A stretch of 64,000 nt of DNA from positions 1 through 64,000 of the forward strand of contig CANLEE010000001.1 in assembly GCA_947489585.1 (NCBI GenBank). The letters run 5' to 3'. The position numbers and the translations under genes were made by a program. Origin of the DNA: an uncultured Psychroserpens sp. (GTDB lineage Bacteria > Bacteroidota > Bacteroidia > Flavobacteriales > Flavobacteriaceae). The notes beneath the pieces were generated by a model, which had not been told where the DNA came from, did not search any database, and saw nothing but the letters and a program-made list of their open reading frames with translations. This document shows positions 21,271-30,689 of the stretch, in pieces; within the stretch, counting starts at the first letter, position 1; every line of letters begins with the position of its first letter.

Positions 21271-21276
21271 CCTCCT
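21271..21276 (-). promoter_or_regulatory. Perfect Shine-Dalgarno sequence of rpsU
   Basis: AGGAGG ends 9 bases before the ATG, inside GAGAGGAGGTTAAG. Such a site is exceptional in this window, where other genes have AT-rich translation starts. It fits the published bS21 autoregulation model of Flavobacterium. Confidence 0.9.
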
Positions 21277-21299
21277 CTCTTTTAGAATTTTTAAGGCTG

Positions 21300-21329
21300 C
21301 AAATATAGAAACTAATTTAAAATGTCCAA
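21300..21329 (-). promoter_or_regulatory. Promoter of rpsU
   Basis: On the minus strand: TTG (21329-21327), 19-base spacer, TATATTTG (21307-21300). It gives a leader of about 35 bases that includes the Shine-Dalgarno. Confidence 0.85.
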
Positions 21330-21351
21330 CTAATTTTTTTTAAAATTTTAA

Positions 21352-22779
21352 TTAGTCTTTAAATAGAGACGCTTTCTGACTTAAATCTTGAATCAATTTT
21401 TCATCTTCTTCACTTTCTAAAAGGATATTGTAGTTTTTCCAGAATGCTTTATCATATGGTTTTGGAGAAAAGATATCCATATCCCATTCATTGGCAAGTT
21501 CGGCTTTAATCATGTCCTTATCTAAAATGACTTCTGAAAACAATATTTCTTGTACAGTATAGTAATAACGCTCTTCTTTATTGTAACGTTCTTTTTCTTC
21601 TTCACTTACTTTTTCATTAGCTTTAAAACCTACATTAACAAGTTTTGGTGTTTCATAATAAATGTAGTTTGGATACATTTTGTCTTCATACTCCATATAA
21701 GTCATAATCAACTTATGATTGACTTGTGTATCAAAGAGTCGCTTACTTCTTATTTTTTGTGCATCAGAAGCTGCCACAAGCTCATACTCAATTTTCTTAA
21801 TAGCATAATTATCATAGTAAATATATAACCAACCATTAGCTTTATAGCCTTCATTGAAAATACCCTTAGTATCTAAGCCTACATGTTTTGTGCTTTCTGA
21901 AATTTTAATTTTATAGATTTTTCGATCGTTATCAACCAAGATTGTATCCAATTCAAACTGATGTTTATCAAGAATGTCTTCTCCAAATAATGCTTTGGCA
22001 TCATTTGAATTACGAAGTAAGTTTAATTTTCCTTGAAATATATTCTGAAGACCATTAACTCGAGTATCATTCCATTTAATAGCCTTTATCAATTGAGATG
22101 TATTTAATTGCCGTCTATCTACATCTTTTGGTTTTAATCTGCTACGCTTCGCATTTTGATTGTTATAAGAGACATATGAAAAAATACTATCCACATCTCT
22201 TAAATCATAACTCTTTCTAACCTGATCAACATTAATTTTTAAGTAATCATCAGAACTGGATGCAAAACCAGAATCATAAACAGTGATTGCGCTTTCTATT
22301 AACCATTTAAATTCGACTTTGTTTCGTTCTTTATGTCGCAAAAAACCTTTTTGAATGTACGCCGAGTCTGGTAAGTTATTAGACAATTTTTCCATGGCTC
22401 TCAACACAATATCATTACCTGTTTCTGGGCGTGTCTCAGCAATAAGTAAAATTTCATCTAAGGATGCTATATCCTCTTCTAAGTAAACCTCTTCAGAGTT
22501 ATCAAACTCTTCTACTGGTACTTTAAAACTTTTGTAACCAATTGAAGAAATGATTAAGGTATCTTTTGAAAATTCTTGAGGTATTTGAAGCGCAAACTTT
22601 CCATCTGAATTACTTACAGTACCAATTGTTGTATTCTTCACATAGATGCTTGCACTTTCAATTGGCATGAGTGTACCAAAATCAACAATTTTATTTTTGA
22701 CCTCAGTTTGAGAAAATCCTACAAATGAAATCAGTAGAATTACTATTACTAGATATTGCTTAATGTTATGTTGTACCAT
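21352..22779 (-). CDS. Secreted carboxypeptidase-regulatory-like (CarboxypepD_reg) protein
   Basis: A 475-aa protein with a signal peptide (YLVIVILLISFVGFSQ). A beta-sandwich CarboxypepD_reg-like domain follows (about residues 25-105, including GTLMPIESASIYVKNTTIGTVSNSDGKF). The remainder, about 370 residues, has no recognisable catalytic motif. It is probably periplasmic or outer-membrane associated. Relatives are common in Bacteroidota and of unknown function. A 55-bp gap separates it from the acyl-CoA dehydrogenase upstream. Confidence 0.8.
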   Translation of the reverse strand: MVQHNIKQYLVIVILLISFVGFSQTEVKNKIVDFGTLMPIESASIYVKNTTIGTVSNSDGKFALQIPQEFSKDTLIISSIGYKSFKVPVEEFDNSEEVYLEEDIASLDEILLIAETRPETGNDIVLRAMEKLSNNLPDSAYIQKGFLRHKERNKVEFKWLIESAITVYDSGFASSSDDYLKINVDQVRKSYDLRDVDSIFSYVSYNNQNAKRSRLKPKDVDRRQLNTSQLIKAIKWNDTRVNGLQNIFQGKLNLLRNSNDAKALFGEDILDKHQFELDTILVDNDRKIYKIKISESTKHVGLDTKGIFNEGYKANGWLYIYYDNYAIKKIEYELVAASDAQKIRSKRLFDTQVNHKLIMTYMEYEDKMYPNYIYYETPKLVNVGFKANEKVSEEEKERYNKEERYYYTVQEILFSEVILDKDMIKAELANEWDMDIFSPKPYDKAFWKNYNILLESEEDEKLIQDLSQKASLFKD

Positions 22780-22834
22780 ACTATGTGTTCTATTATATTA
22801 TTGGAACAGTTTGGCTATTGGCTTTCCAAATAAA

Positions 22835-24001
22835 TTACGTTGCCGGTTTATAGTCTTTATCATCTATAACCATTTTAGCTATTATTTCTCTAAGTATCTC
22901 TGAGGTTCCACCACCAATTGGTCCTAATCTGCTATCACGCAATAATCTTGCCATTGGATATTCTTCCATATAACCATAACCTCCTAAAAATTGAAGACAT
23001 TGATAGACCACCTCGTCTGCCATTTTGGTAGAACGCAGTTTAGAAACTGTAGCTTCTTTAACGACGTATTCTCCTTTGTCTAATCGTTCAGCAACTGTGT
23101 AATTAAACTCTTTACACATAAGCATGTCTGCATAACAGTCGGCAAACGCATGGCGCAAAGCTTGAAATTTATCTATAGATTTCCCAAAGGCTTGTCGCTC
23201 ACTCATATACTGCTTTGCATAATCTAGAGCAAACTCTGCTCGTGCATGAGCATTGATTCCCATGATTAGACGTTCTAAAGCAAAATGTTGCATGATATAT
23301 GGAAAGCCTTTGTTTTCTTCTCCCATTAAATTAGAAGCTGGAATGGTCACATTATCAAAAGCAATTTCTCCAGTATCTGAGGCACGCCATCCTAATTTAT
23401 CTAGTTTGGTTGCAGAAATACCTGGTATATCACGATCCATTATGAATATACTAATTCCTTTATTACCAAGCTCTGGATTTGTTTTAGCTGCTACAACTAA
23501 GTAATCACTATAAACACCATTAGTAATAAATGTTTTTGAACCATTTATTACATAGGTCTCTCCTTTTTTAACCGCAGTAGTTCGCATTCCTGCAACATCG
23601 CTACCTCCAAAAGGTTCTGTTATACAAAGGCATCCAATTTTTTCTCCAGTAATACTTGGTGCTAAATATTTTTCTTTAATGGCATGATCACCTTCTTTAT
23701 TGACATGTGTCATGGCCAAATAGGCATGTGCCCAAATCGCAGCGGAAAAACCAGCTGAATTTATTTTTTGCAGTTCTTCTAGTAAAATAACTGTATAAAA
23801 TAAATCAAGGTTCATTCCACCATATTCCTCAGGATAGGCTAATCCGAAAAAGCCCATTTCGCCAAATTTTTCCCAAATAAAACGCTCTATATGTCCTGTT
23901 TCTTCCCACTTCTCTATATGTGGAACAACTTCTTTTTGTAAAAAATCTTTTAAACTTTGTCTGAATAATTCATGCTCTTCGGTGAAGTACCTACTGCTCA
24001 T
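22835..24001 (-). CDS. Acyl-CoA dehydrogenase
   Basis: A 388-aa FAD enzyme of the acyl-CoA dehydrogenase family. Motifs: CITEPFGGSDVAGMRTTA (flavin/substrate region), GFPYIMQHFALERLIMG, GGYGYMEEYPMARLLRDSRL (with the likely catalytic Glu), and GGTSEILREIIAKM at the end. It oxidises acyl-CoA thioesters, but the chain length is not readable from sequence. It lies 22 bases after the HhH gene, suggesting one transcript with agcS. Confidence 0.93.
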   Translation of the reverse strand: MSSRYFTEEHELFRQSLKDFLQKEVVPHIEKWEETGHIERFIWEKFGEMGFFGLAYPEEYGGMNLDLFYTVILLEELQKINSAGFSAAIWAHAYLAMTHVNKEGDHAIKEKYLAPSITGEKIGCLCITEPFGGSDVAGMRTTAVKKGETYVINGSKTFITNGVYSDYLVVAAKTNPELGNKGISIFIMDRDIPGISATKLDKLGWRASDTGEIAFDNVTIPASNLMGEENKGFPYIMQHFALERLIMGINAHARAEFALDYAKQYMSERQAFGKSIDKFQALRHAFADCYADMLMCKEFNYTVAERLDKGEYVVKEATVSKLRSTKMADEVVYQCLQFLGGYGYMEEYPMARLLRDSRLGPIGGGTSEILREIIAKMVIDDKDYKPAT

Positions 24002-24023
24002 AATCTGCTCTTTTTTTTGATCA

Positions 24024-24905
24024 TTAATCGAATGTCAAATATAACTTAATTATCTCACTTCTTTTAATAGGAAAACCTTTAACTTTTGTTAATTCGTCGA
24101 ATGTTTTAAATCCTTCTCTAAGTGTACGTTGCTCAATAATATGATGCGCAATCTCATAATCAATATACTTTATAGTGACGAGTTCTTCAATAGTAGCAGT
24201 ATTAATATTGATTTTTGCAATTGGTTTTGTAGTTTTTACAGTAAATTCTTTTAAAACACGCTCAATCACTTCTGGTGATAAACCGTAAACATCTTGAAGT
24301 TGTACATCAGCAATAAAGCCACCAGATTTCGCTCTATAATTTACAATACGTTCTGACAATTTTTCACCTATCCCATAAACACGTTTTAATTGTCCAACGG
24401 AAGCTGTATTTAAATCTTGCTTTTGTTCAAAAGTTTTAGGTTTTGAATTATCTGAATAGGTCGTTGTATATGTGATTTTTGGCTTAGGGTTAGTTATCCA
24501 ATCTGGAAATTTAAAATAGGGTGAAATTTTGGCTAAAAGTGAATCAGAAATCTTAGTAACGTTTTGGAATTCTTTTGCAGAATTCACCCATTTATTCGTT
24601 TTTCTAAACGTATGCAATCTATCAATTTCTTCAGTAGACATACCAAGTGTGTACCCTTTATAATCAGTAATATAATTGGGATTAAATGGATATATTTTGG
24701 GCTGATTCTTTTTTAATTGAATGTATCTCAGTGAATCCACTTCTGCTCTAAACTCTGCAAGTAATTGTGAATCACTTTCGAGTTCTTCTGAAGAAAAATC
24801 AACAAAGAAATAAACACATTGTACAACTAAAATGAGAAACATCAATAAAAAAATCCCACTCCGTTGTTGTTTTGTAAACGTGAAGTGGGATTTAAATTTT
24901 GACAT
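24024..24905 (-). CDS. Membrane-anchored helix-hairpin-helix protein (ComEA-like)
   Basis: A 293-aa protein. One N-terminal membrane helix (GIFLLMFLILVVQCVYFFV) is followed by repeated helix-hairpin-helix motifs: near residue 90 (STEEIDRLHTFRKTN), near 175 (VGQLKRVYGIGEKLSERIVNYR) and near 240 (ATIEELVTIKYIDYEIAHHII). Such modules bind DNA non-specifically, as in competence protein ComEA. No further competence genes are nearby. It follows agcS by 7 bases. Confidence 0.85.
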   Translation of the reverse strand: MSKFKSHFTFTKQQRSGIFLLMFLILVVQCVYFFVDFSSEELESDSQLLAEFRAEVDSLRYIQLKKNQPKIYPFNPNYITDYKGYTLGMSTEEIDRLHTFRKTNKWVNSAKEFQNVTKISDSLLAKISPYFKFPDWITNPKPKITYTTTYSDNSKPKTFEQKQDLNTASVGQLKRVYGIGEKLSERIVNYRAKSGGFIADVQLQDVYGLSPEVIERVLKEFTVKTTKPIAKININTATIEELVTIKYIDYEIAHHIIEQRTLREGFKTFDELTKVKGFPIKRSEIIKLYLTFD

Positions 24906-24912
24906 TTTCTAG

Positions 24913-26520
24913 TTATGATTTTCTAGCTTTTATAGCAGCCATATACTTATTTAATTCAGTTCTAACCTTAGGCGCCAAGATAACTAGTCCAACCATATTA
25001 GGAACCATCATAGCAAAAATCATAGCATCTGAGAACCCAATAACTGAACCTAAACTAGCAGCTGCACCAATAACAACAAATACACAGAATAATAGTTTAT
25101 ATGTGTACTCCATCTTTTTTGTTCTTCCGAACAAATACGCCCATCCTTGAAAACCATAGTATGACCATGAAATCATCGTACTAAATGCAAATAAAACTAC
25201 AGCAATAGTTAATACATATGGGAACCATGAGATTGCAGATTCAAAAGCTCCTGACGTTAATAAGATGGCTTGTGCATCATTTAATCCTGCATTGGCAGAA
25301 GTTACATTTCCAGTAATAATTAACACTAAAGCAGTCATTGTACATACTACAACCGTATCAATAAATGGTTCTAATAAGGCTACCATACCTTCACTTGCTG
25401 CATATTTTGTTTTTACTGCAGAATGTGCAATAGATGCAGAACCTACACCAGCTTCGTTAGAGAATGCTGCTCTTCTAAATCCTTGAACTAATACACCAAT
25501 GGCACCACCAGCAACACCTTCAGGGCTAAATGCTCCGTTAAATATTTGAGCAAAAGCATCACCTATCATATTATAGTTAGCGAATATTACAAATAATGAA
25601 GCTGCAACATAAATGACTACCATAAATGGTACAATTTTATCAGTAACCTTAGCAATTTTCTTAATACCTCCAATAATAACGATACCAACAAATACAGCCA
25701 TTACTAATCCAAATAGCCATCCTTTACCGTGTAAAAATGATTCGTTTCCACCAGTAATACTTTCTACTAGCTGAAAGGCTTGGTTAACTTGGAACATGTT
25801 TCCTCCTCCAAATGATCCACCAATTACAAATATGGCAAATAAGACAGCGAGCACTTTTCCTAAGCCTGCAAGGCCTTTAGATTTAAGTCCTTTTGTTAAA
25901 TAATACATTGGTCCTCCATAAACGGTTCCATCTTCAGCAATATCTCTATACTTAACACCAAGTGTACACTCTACAAATTTTGAAGCCATACCTAACAACC
26001 CTGCAACAATCATCCAGAATGTCGCTCCTGCTCCACCAATCGAAACCGCAATGGCAACACCAGCAATATTACCTAAACCTACAGTTGCAGATAAGGCAGC
26101 AGTTAAGGCTTGAAAATGTGATACTTCGCCATCATGTCCTTCTACTCTTATAGTATCAGGATTATCACCTTCTTCGGTTGTAGACACTGAATCAGAAACT
26201 TCAATAGCATCATCACCATGACCTTCTAAATCGTCATATTTACCTCTTACTATATTTATAGAAGTAAAAAATCCTCTAAAATTGATAAGTTTGAAATAGA
26301 ATGTAAAGTAAAGGGCACCAATAATTAAAGGAAATAGAACCCAAAAGACTTTAACGCCTCCTCCAAAATCAATTTGATAAAAAATGAAACTTACAAACCA
26401 TCCTGTAGCATCTCCAAATGCTTGATCAATTTTTTGATCTATGCCCATTTCTTGGGTCTCTTGAGCAAAGGTTAATAATGGTAATACGAGTGCAAAAAGT
26501 GAAAGAAGATATTTCTTCAT
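24913..26520 (-). CDS. Sodium:alanine (AGCS family) symporter
   Basis: A 535-aa polytopic inner-membrane transporter. The AGCS signature is present (ATVGLGNIAGVAIAVSIG), as are GGPMYYLTKGL and FRRAAFSNEAGVGSASIAHS. It probably imports alanine or glycine with Na+. An N-terminal segment resembling a signal peptide (LLSLFALVLPLLTFAQ) and an acidic loop near residues 93-125 (DDLEGHGDDAIEVSDS) precede the core, as in other Bacteroidota members. Confidence 0.93.
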   Translation of the reverse strand: MKKYLLSLFALVLPLLTFAQETQEMGIDQKIDQAFGDATGWFVSFIFYQIDFGGGVKVFWVLFPLIIGALYFTFYFKLINFRGFFTSINIVRGKYDDLEGHGDDAIEVSDSVSTTEEGDNPDTIRVEGHDGEVSHFQALTAALSATVGLGNIAGVAIAVSIGGAGATFWMIVAGLLGMASKFVECTLGVKYRDIAEDGTVYGGPMYYLTKGLKSKGLAGLGKVLAVLFAIFVIGGSFGGGNMFQVNQAFQLVESITGGNESFLHGKGWLFGLVMAVFVGIVIIGGIKKIAKVTDKIVPFMVVIYVAASLFVIFANYNMIGDAFAQIFNGAFSPEGVAGGAIGVLVQGFRRAAFSNEAGVGSASIAHSAVKTKYAASEGMVALLEPFIDTVVVCTMTALVLIITGNVTSANAGLNDAQAILLTSGAFESAISWFPYVLTIAVVLFAFSTMISWSYYGFQGWAYLFGRTKKMEYTYKLLFCVFVVIGAAASLGSVIGFSDAMIFAMMVPNMVGLVILAPKVRTELNKYMAAIKARKS

Positions 26521-26611
26521 ACTTGAATTATTTAAGTTAGTTAGTTTTTTATTTAAGTCACAAGATGCTAAAAAAAATTGACTTTTTAAAGCGACACCTG
26601 TTAAAATGAAA

Positions 26612-27637
26612 TTAGCTGTAATTGATATCGTAAATCGAGTTAAGCTTTTGAATTTGCTCTGGTCGTCCTAAAACTATAATTTTTGAATTGGGTTGCAATT
26701 GCATATCTGCTTCGGGGTTTACGATATAATCGCCTTGGTCATCCTTATAACCAATAACAGTACAGCCTGTTTTTTTTCTCAAATCTAGATGCCTCAAGGT
26801 TTCAATTTTTGAACTAGTGAATAGTTTTTCAACTGCAACTTCTTCTATATTTACATTAGCTTTACCTACAATTGATAAGTTATCAATAAATTCAATTAAA
26901 TCTGGCACTACAACTAAAGATGCCATATGATCACCTCCTATTATATCTGGCAAAATCACATTGTTAGCACCTGCTAATTTAAGTTTTTGATACGATGTCT
27001 CTTGAGAAGCGCGGCTTATAATATTCATTTCACTATTAATTTGTCGTGCAGATAAAACAACAAACAAATTATCGGCATCATTAGGCAAGGCAGAAATTAA
27101 AGTTTTTGCTCTTTCAATTCCAGCTTGCAGTAGTATTTCATCTTCGTTAGCATTCCCTAAAACAAAAGGCACCATTTCACTTTGAAATTTATCTATAATG
27201 TCTTTGTTCTTTTCTATCACTACAAAAGGTTTTTTATGAGCGAGTAATTTTTTTGCTGCTTGCTTTCCATTTCTTCCATAGCCGCAAATAATAATATGGC
27301 CTTTGAAGCTATCAATTTTCTTTTGCATCTTTTTTTGTTTTAGTTCTTCATAATTGTTCTGACTCAAGATATATTCGGTAATCACTGTTATAGCATACCC
27401 GAGAATGACAACACTCGCTAAGATTAAAAATACTGTAAAAATTTTAGCGTTAGCATCAAGTGGTTGCACTTCTCCAAAACCAACAGTTGTTATAGTTATC
27501 ACTGTCATGTACAAAGCATCTACCCATGAATAATTAGACATAATTCTAAATCCAACCACACCAATAATCAATATCAGTAACAACAGAAAAACTGCTGTAT
27601 AAACTTTTGTTCTAAATAGTTTTATTAATGGATTCAT
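26612..27637 (-). CDS. Potassium channel with TrkA-N/RCK domain
   Basis: A 341-aa protein with two membrane helices around a K+ selectivity filter (TITTVGFGEVQP). A Rossmann RCK domain follows (IIICGYGRNGKQAAKKL, VIEKNKDIID, GNANEDEILLQAGI), then a TrkA-C domain (residues about 255-341). This is the Kch/MthK plan. It lies next to PspC and DUF2851, a grouping common in Flavobacteriaceae. Confidence 0.93.
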   Translation of the reverse strand: MNPLIKLFRTKVYTAVFLLLLILIIGVVGFRIMSNYSWVDALYMTVITITTVGFGEVQPLDANAKIFTVFLILASVVILGYAITVITEYILSQNNYEELKQKKMQKKIDSFKGHIIICGYGRNGKQAAKKLLAHKKPFVVIEKNKDIIDKFQSEMVPFVLGNANEDEILLQAGIERAKTLISALPNDADNLFVVLSARQINSEMNIISRASQETSYQKLKLAGANNVILPDIIGGDHMASLVVVPDLIEFIDNLSIVGKANVNIEEVAVEKLFTSSKIETLRHLDLRKKTGCTVIGYKDDQGDYIVNPEADMQLQPNSKIIVLGRPEQIQKLNSIYDINYS

Positions 27638-27640
27638 AGT

Positions 27641-27868
27641 TTATAAATCAAATACAGATGATCGTTTTGTGTAGACAATATCTTTGATTTTCATCCAGAA
27701 TGCGAAAAACAGGTATAAAGCAAAACCAAAGCCTAATGTGACAAACGTAAGGTACATAAATGATGTACGCACTACTTTTGCTCTAATTCCTAAACGGTCA
27801 GCAATACGTTGACACACATAGTAACCACGTTTTTGAAAATAGTAAAGTATTTGATAAAATAATTTCAT
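27641..27868 (-). CDS. PspC domain protein
   Basis: A 75-aa protein: MKLFYQILYYFQKRGYYV, ADRLGIRAKVVRTSFMYLT, then one membrane span (VTLGFGFALYLFFAFWM), as in PspC-family envelope stress proteins. I start it at the ATG at 27868; a 12-residue upstream extension is not conserved in relatives as I recall them. It ends 3 bases before the channel gene. Confidence 0.85.
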   Translation of the reverse strand: MKLFYQILYYFQKRGYYVCQRIADRLGIRAKVVRTSFMYLTFVTLGFGFALYLFFAFWMKIKDIVYTKRSSVFDL

Positions 27869-27919
27869 GTGTTTGTACTTATTATTTCGAGCAAGTAATT
27901 TCACATTGCAATTTAAACT

Positions 27920-29191
27920 TTATTTGTTTAAAAGTGAATTTCCTACGGCACATTTTAAACACTGATGTTTATCACAATATTCTGTTTTTAATTGAATGAG
28001 TGCCTGAGATTGCATTGCCGATTTTGACACCCCTTTTAATTGATTAAAACCCGTTATGATGGTGTTCTTTTCTGAACCTATAGCAGTCATAAGTTTCAAA
28101 ACATGTTCTTCAATAACTAAACCCTTTTGTTTTGCATAGCAGAATTTTAAAGGAATTATTGTATTAATGAGTACTAAATTAATAAAAGATGAATTCAATT
28201 TTTTAACTGAGTACTTTGACGTTTTCTCAAAGGTATAATGGGTTTCCCAGAATGGAGAAGTCGATACATCAAAAAGAGCATAAAAATCTAAAAGTTGTTC
28301 TGCGGAAATCACTTTTGAAAATAATTGCTGCTTGCTATGATATAGGTTAGCAAGTTGCGACAAACGGATGGTTGGGAAGTTAGGAGGTCGCAATCTAAAA
28401 AATTGAAACGGTAAAATACTTTGACGATTTAACTGAAATTTTTGCTTTAAAAATCGATACTCTTTTTGAAGCTCGGTATAATAAGAATCATTAATTTCTT
28501 TGTCTAGCAATCCAGACTGACCAAATAGCAAGGCTTCTAAATCAATCAACTTTGATTGTGATTTTCTTACAATAGAAAAATCAATAGAATTTGCCATACT
28601 AAAAAACGCATCAGCATTAATCTTAAGCCCGAAACTTTTAGCCAATAGTTTAAACAATACAGCTTCCCAATCATTTTTTGAAGCTGCCAATAAATCTTCT
28701 ATGATTTTAGATTTGTATTCTAAACGTTCAAAATACAGACGTTCAAGCCAATTGTTAAGCGTGAATTTTGAAACCTCAGCAAAGTCTTTTTCACAATTAA
28801 TCCATTTGTCTTTAGTAGAAAATAGTTTGCGGTAATTCTCTAATAGTGTATTATCTATATAGGATTTGAGTTCTAATGTTGGAATTACCGTATTATCGTT
28901 TCTAAAGATTTCTGTATCATGTTCATAAACCACATGCAAAATCACATTATCATAGGCAGAATCTTGTTCATGATTGTGAAGAAACCAATCGCTAGATTTC
29001 ACATGGATTTCAATATTTCCAGCCCAAAACTGGCCTCCAATACGCAACTGACCGTTGAAAAAATCTGGACCGCTATTCAGATTCAATAATCCTACTGATA
29101 TAATTTCCAACGGTTCATGTTGCGTAGTCTCTATAAGGAGAACATTAAATTTTTTATGTTGCCAAATATAATAGAGAAAATTTTCTCTCAT
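27920..29191 (-). CDS. DUF2851 family protein
   Basis: A 423-aa protein with the DUF2851 landmarks GLLNLNSGPDFFNGQLRIGGQFWAGNIEIHVKSSDW and a C-terminal Cys cluster (CDKHQCLKCAVGN). The function is unknown. I start at MRENFLYYIW (29191) because a consensus promoter at 29195-29225 lies immediately upstream, inside the longer reading from 29224. This implies a leaderless or nearly leaderless mRNA. Confidence 0.88.
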   Translation of the reverse strand: MRENFLYYIWQHKKFNVLLIETTQHEPLEIISVGLLNLNSGPDFFNGQLRIGGQFWAGNIEIHVKSSDWFLHNHEQDSAYDNVILHVVYEHDTEIFRNDNTVIPTLELKSYIDNTLLENYRKLFSTKDKWINCEKDFAEVSKFTLNNWLERLYFERLEYKSKIIEDLLAASKNDWEAVLFKLLAKSFGLKINADAFFSMANSIDFSIVRKSQSKLIDLEALLFGQSGLLDKEINDSYYTELQKEYRFLKQKFQLNRQSILPFQFFRLRPPNFPTIRLSQLANLYHSKQQLFSKVISAEQLLDFYALFDVSTSPFWETHYTFEKTSKYSVKKLNSSFINLVLINTIIPLKFCYAKQKGLVIEEHVLKLMTAIGSEKNTIITGFNQLKGVSKSAMQSQALIQLKTEYCDKHQCLKCAVGNSLLNK

Positions 29192-29194
29192 AAT

Positions 29195-29225
29195 CAAATG
29201 TAGTAAATTTTCTATATAAAACAAA
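29195..29225 (-). promoter_or_regulatory. Promoter of DUF2851 giving a leaderless mRNA
   Basis: On the minus strand: TTTG (29225-29222), 19-base spacer, TACATTTG (29202-29195), then only ATT before the ATG. The expected start site falls at or next to the ATG. Confidence 0.75.
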
Positions 29226-29283
29226 TAATTTTTAGAATCAAAAGAGAAGTATTATTTTTAAGTACTTCGAAAATGAAACAATT

Positions 29284-29757
29284 ATGAATATATCACAGCA
29301 ACTCGCCAAACATTTAAGAGCAGTATATACCGAAGAAAACTGGACGAGCATGAACCTAAAAGACCTCTTATCCGATGTGACATGGAAAGAGGCTAATACA
29401 AAAGTACAAGACCTTAATACCATACTTGCCCTCACCTATCATGTGGGGTATTATGTGGCTGGTGTATTAGAAGTTTTCAAGGAAAAGCCATTAACGATTA
29501 GAGACAAGTATAGTTATAATCATCCAGAAATTACCTCAGAAAATGATTGGCAAGATATGCAAAAGACTATTTTCAAAAATGTTATCGAATTAGCTAATCA
29601 TATCGAAGCTTTACCAGATAATAAAATATGGGAGAACTTTGCCGACCCCAAGTATGGTAATTATTTTAGAAATATTAATGGAATCATTGAACATACATAC
29701 TATCATTTGGGACAGGTTTCCTTATTGAAGAAACTCATTAGAACAAAAAATACTTAG
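29284..29757 (+). CDS. DinB-like family protein
   Basis: A 157-aa four-helix-bundle protein. The metal-ligand histidines of the DinB fold are present: H53 (LALTYHVGYY) and the pair in IEHTYYHLGQ near residues 137 and 141. Family members include thiol transferases and damage-induced proteins; the substrate is unknown. It is a single gene facing away from DUF2851. Confidence 0.85.
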   Translation: MNISQQLAKHLRAVYTEENWTSMNLKDLLSDVTWKEANTKVQDLNTILALTYHVGYYVAGVLEVFKEKPLTIRDKYSYNHPEITSENDWQDMQKTIFKNVIELANHIEALPDNKIWENFADPKYGNYFRNINGIIEHTYYHLGQVSLLKKLIRTKNT

Positions 29758-29878
29758 AACTACGTATTGTTGGGATTCATTCAATCAAGTGTATTTCGTT
29801 TGACTTCAAAACTCTAAACACTTATACTCCATCAAAAAATCACTAACTTTAAACAACTATACCTAATTAGTCATACTG

Positions 29879-30676
29879 ATGAGACCATATATACAAGCAC
29901 ATCATAAAGATACTATAACGAATCTCATCAAAGAATATGAGAATGACTCTAGGTTTCCTGGACTCATTATTGGAGGTTCTGTTGCGAAAGGTTGTGCTAG
30001 ATTAGATTCTGATGTGGATTTTATGATCATCGCCACAGACGACGTTTACCAAGAACGCAATACGAAAGGTAATCTCTTTATTAATCGTACCGATTTGGCA
30101 ACCTACGATGGTGGCTTCGTCGATGGTAAGATTATAAACATGGATTACCTGAACAAAGTTGCGCAATATGGTAATGAACCATCACGAGCAGCCTTTGATG
30201 GTGCATTCGTAGGCTATTCGAGATTGGATAACTTAAATACTCTGTTATCTAAAATCCCTGTCTATCCAGAAACCAATCATCACAAACGCATCCAATCCTT
30301 TTATGCGATGGCTTTTATTCAACATTGGTTGATGGGAGAAGCTGATCGCCATAGTAATATATATACGATTTCACGAGCAGCTTCACAATTGAGTTTATTT
30401 GCTGGTCGACTTATTCTTGCGCACAATCGTGTATTATTTCCTTACCATAAATGGTTTCTTCATTATATTGAAAAGTGTGCCAATAAGCCTAAAGGTTTTA
30501 TTCAAAACATTACTACACTTATAGAAACACCAAGTTCTAAAACTGCTAATAGACTGTTTCAAAGCCTAAAAGACTTTAACGATTGGGGTGTTTCCGATCA
30601 TGAGGCTTATATGTGGTTTATGGAAGATGTGGAATTGAGTTGGATGAATAACACCACACCATTAGAAGATTTATAA
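29879..30676 (+). CDS. Nucleotidyltransferase-domain protein
   Basis: A 265-aa protein with the polymerase-beta-type nucleotidyltransferase motif GGSVAKGCARLDSDVDFMI (residues 32-50): the GGS motif and the metal-binding DVD. A helical C-terminal half follows. The target, whether an antibiotic, protein or nucleotide, cannot be read from the sequence. No partner toxin or antitoxin gene is adjacent. Confidence 0.8.
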   Translation: MRPYIQAHHKDTITNLIKEYENDSRFPGLIIGGSVAKGCARLDSDVDFMIIATDDVYQERNTKGNLFINRTDLATYDGGFVDGKIINMDYLNKVAQYGNEPSRAAFDGAFVGYSRLDNLNTLLSKIPVYPETNHHKRIQSFYAMAFIQHWLMGEADRHSNIYTISRAASQLSLFAGRLILAHNRVLFPYHKWFLHYIEKCANKPKGFIQNITTLIETPSSKTANRLFQSLKDFNDWGVSDHEAYMWFMEDVELSWMNNTTPLEDL

Positions 30677-30689
30677 TCAGATGAGATTA

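Noticed and set aside
24024..24905. Competence gene comEA
   Set aside because: The helix-hairpin-helix motifs fit, but the three-motif layout and lack of other competence genes make the specific name unsafe.
29879..30676. Toxin-antitoxin nucleotidyltransferase (MNT/HEPN type)
   Set aside because: The protein is longer than MNT antitoxins, and no HEPN partner gene is adjacent.
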